From DATLWR01 sp035576205 (GTDB lineage Bacteria; Pseudomonadota; Zetaproteobacteria; Mariprofundales; Mariprofundaceae), in assembly GCA_035576205.1 (NCBI GenBank), contig DATLWR010000064.1, positions 1-22,620 of the forward strand: a stretch of 22,620 nt of DNA. The letters are read 5' to 3'. Positions 21,504 through 22,620 of this stretch are shown here, piece by piece. Position 1 is the first letter of the stretch. Every line of letters begins with the position of its first letter. Position numbers and translations under genes: made by a program. The notes under the pieces are model-generated. The model saw only the letters and a list, made by a program, of their open reading frames with translations, was not told where the DNA came from and ran no database searches.

Positions 21504-22276
21504 ATTCAGCAAAGGCACGTATCATGATCCGGGCAGCAGCCATGCTGCTGGCAAGCGCGCTGTTGCCGGCCTGTTCAAGCATGAGTCTGGGAAGTTCCAC
21601 TACCAGTGGCGTCAAGGTTGAACCGCTGACCATGGCCGAACTGCAGCAACAGGAGGCTCACCGAATCTCCCCCCTCGATGAACTGGAGGTCGTGGTATGG
21701 GGCGTGCCGGAATTTGAATCCAATGCGCAGGCAACGACCCAGGCCAGTGCCGTGCAACAGGCTGGCTACCTCTACGAGGTGCATGACGATGGCACGATCG
21801 AGCTCCCCCTGCTCGGCTCCGTCTCCGTCGCCGGCCTGAGCGTCGAAGAGGCCAAACAGCATATCGCCAAGCTGATGACCCGCTTCGTCGAGGAGCCGAA
21901 TGTCAGCGTGACGATCAGCCGTTACAACAGTCGCAAGATTCTTGTGCTGGGCGAGGTCAAGAATCCGGGCATCGTGCAGAATCCCGGGCCCAGGCTGTCA
22001 CTGGCCGAAGCGCTGGCCCAGGCCGGCGGCATGGATTTGATGACGGCCAACCACAGCCATGTCTACATCATTCGCGGTGGTTTGAAACATCCCAAGATCG
22101 CACATGTCGGGCTGGATACGGCGGTGGGGATGTTCGAGGCCCAGCAGATCTGGCTGAAGAGCCGTGATATCGTGTTCGTCGACAGCAGGCTGATTACCGA
22201 CTGGAACCGTTTCATCTCCCAGCTGCTGCCGACGATTGGCAATGCAGCGCTGCTCAAGTCGATGGGTGTCTATTAA
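21479..22276 (+). CDS. wza: Polysaccharide export lipoprotein (Wza/OPX family)
   Basis: This encodes 265 residues. AAGGAG at 21466-21471 sets the start at ATG 21479, overlapping the phosphatase by 25 nt; the upstream frame is open but has no such site. The N-terminal signal ends at a lipobox (LLPAC, Cys32), so it is an outer-membrane lipoprotein. A Poly_export domain (about 57-150, PLDELEVVVWGVPEF and DGTIELPLLGSVSVAGLS) is followed by one SLBB domain (ILVLGEVKNPGIV, AEALAQAGGM). The last ~25 residues (TDWNRFISQLLPTIGNAALL) look like the amphipathic helix that forms the pore in Wza. It is shorter than E. coli Wza (379 residues), as in single-SLBB members. Confidence 0.93.
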   Translation: MVSEALALNSAKARIMIRAAAMLLASALLPACSSMSLGSSTTSGVKVEPLTMAELQQQEAHRISPLDELEVVVWGVPEFESNAQATTQASAVQQAGYLYEVHDDGTIELPLLGSVSVAGLSVEEAKQHIAKLMTRFVEEPNVSVTISRYNSRKILVLGEVKNPGIVQNPGPRLSLAEALAQAGGMDLMTANHSHVYIIRGGLKHPKIAHVGLDTAVGMFEAQQIWLKSRDIVFVDSRLITDWNRFISQLLPTIGNAALLKSMGVY

Positions 22277-22620
22277 GTGAAGCCGTCGATAGGTTCAGAC
22301 TTCAGTTTGCAGGATTTCGCCAGCTTCCTTGTGCGCAATATGCGCATTTTTGCAGCCGGCCTGCTCGCGGGCGCCGTCGTCGGTATGGTGTTCGCACTGT
22401 TCCAGACGGCCGAATACTTCTCGACCATGACGTTGCAGTTTCACGATGCCAAGCAGTCCAGCCAGTCGCTGGATCAATTGTTCGACCAGAACAAGCACTC
22501 CACCGTCAAATCGGCAGTTCCCATCCTGCAAAGCCGGAGCCTGGCGGAGGATGTTGTCGCCCGGTTGGCGCTCAATGCCGACCTGACCAATGTGAGTGAC
22601 CTTGGTTTCGTCAAGTCCCT
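22277..22620 (+). CDS. Wzz/Wzc-type polysaccharide copolymerase, 5' part
   Basis: A frame open from GTG 22277, directly after the Wza-type TAA, to the window edge gives 114 residues. A short cytoplasmic N-terminus (1-22, SLQDFASFLVRNMR) precedes a TM (about 23-43, IFAAGLLAGAVVGMVFALF) and a periplasmic part rich in polar residues. This is the N-terminal layout of Wzz chain-length and Wzc/CapB tyrosine-kinase proteins. Whether a kinase domain follows cannot be seen. Gene order phosphatase-export lipoprotein-copolymerase supports the call. Confidence 0.75.
   Translation, partial: MKPSIGSDFSLQDFASFLVRNMRIFAAGLLAGAVVGMVFALFQTAEYFSTMTLQFHDAKQSSQSLDQLFDQNKHSTVKSAVPILQSRSLAEDVVARLALNADLTNVSDLGFVKS

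Noticed and set aside
1..22620. tRNA, rRNA, CRISPR, IS element or attachment-site repeats
   Set aside because: No cloverleaf, repeat-spacer pattern, transposase motif or matching direct repeats were seen on reading both strands.

Overview
This 22.6 kb window looks like chromosomal DNA of a Gram-negative proteobacterium. The evidence is a Wza/Wzb/Wzc-type exopolysaccharide export cluster, a TonB-family protein, the proteobacterial hemX/hemY pair downstream of hemD, and Shine-Dalgarno sites of the GGAG type. A marine gamma- or zetaproteobacterium would fit, but nothing here fixes the genus. The DNA is mostly GC-rich. The first ~290 bases are clearly AT-richer: about 39% GC by hand count over 1-240, against about 65% over 301-360. 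I see no tRNA, rRNA, CRISPR array, transposase or phage structural gene.

Layout from left to right. (1) 197-2175, plus strand: a two-TM protein of unknown function, an M15-type endolysin-like peptidase and a 3TM-holin-like membrane protein. These look like an orphan lysis or release cassette. (2) 2214-4813: a membrane-bound class III nucleotidyl cyclase (minus) is divergent from a class I-like/AcuC histone-deacetylase homologue (plus), with predicted promoters that overlap. The deacetylase stop codon overlaps that of a convergent TerB-domain protein. (3) 4980-5727: a small two-TM protein (plus) and a secreted protein of unknown function (minus). (4) 5799-10234, minus strand: a tightly packed operon, read right to left as NusG_II-domain protein, Gx-family membrane protein, TonB-family protein, mutY, gamma-glutamyltransferase. 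Its genes are 1 nt apart or overlap. (5) 10320-11394: an SDR oxidoreductase (plus) convergent with a small Rieske protein (minus). (6) 11497-15530, minus strand: hemD-hemB-hemX-hemY, coupled by 1-nt gaps and ATGA/TGATG junctions and closed by a clear intrinsic terminator. (7) 15615-18517: recQ with an extra C-terminal helix-turn-helix domain, tail to tail with a NERD-fold membrane protein that seems to have lost its catalytic Glu and Lys. (8) 18652-20751: a hybrid sensor histidine kinase ending in a receiver domain, followed by a terminator. (9) 21063-22620: a promoter with a perfect TATAAT, then a low-molecular-weight tyrosine phosphatase (Wzb type), a Wza-type export lipoprotein and the start of a Wzz/Wzc-type copolymerase cut by the window edge.

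The functional groups are tetrapyrrole synthesis, DNA repair (mutY, recQ), exopolysaccharide export and signalling. The candidates for something less described are the orphan endolysin/holin cassette beside a composition break, the NusG_II + Gx pair (the EetA/EetB-type families of Listeria extracellular electron transfer) leading a TonB operon, the shared-promoter cyclase/deacetylase pair, and the degenerate NERD protein. All functional calls rest on reading motifs by eye; no database search was run.
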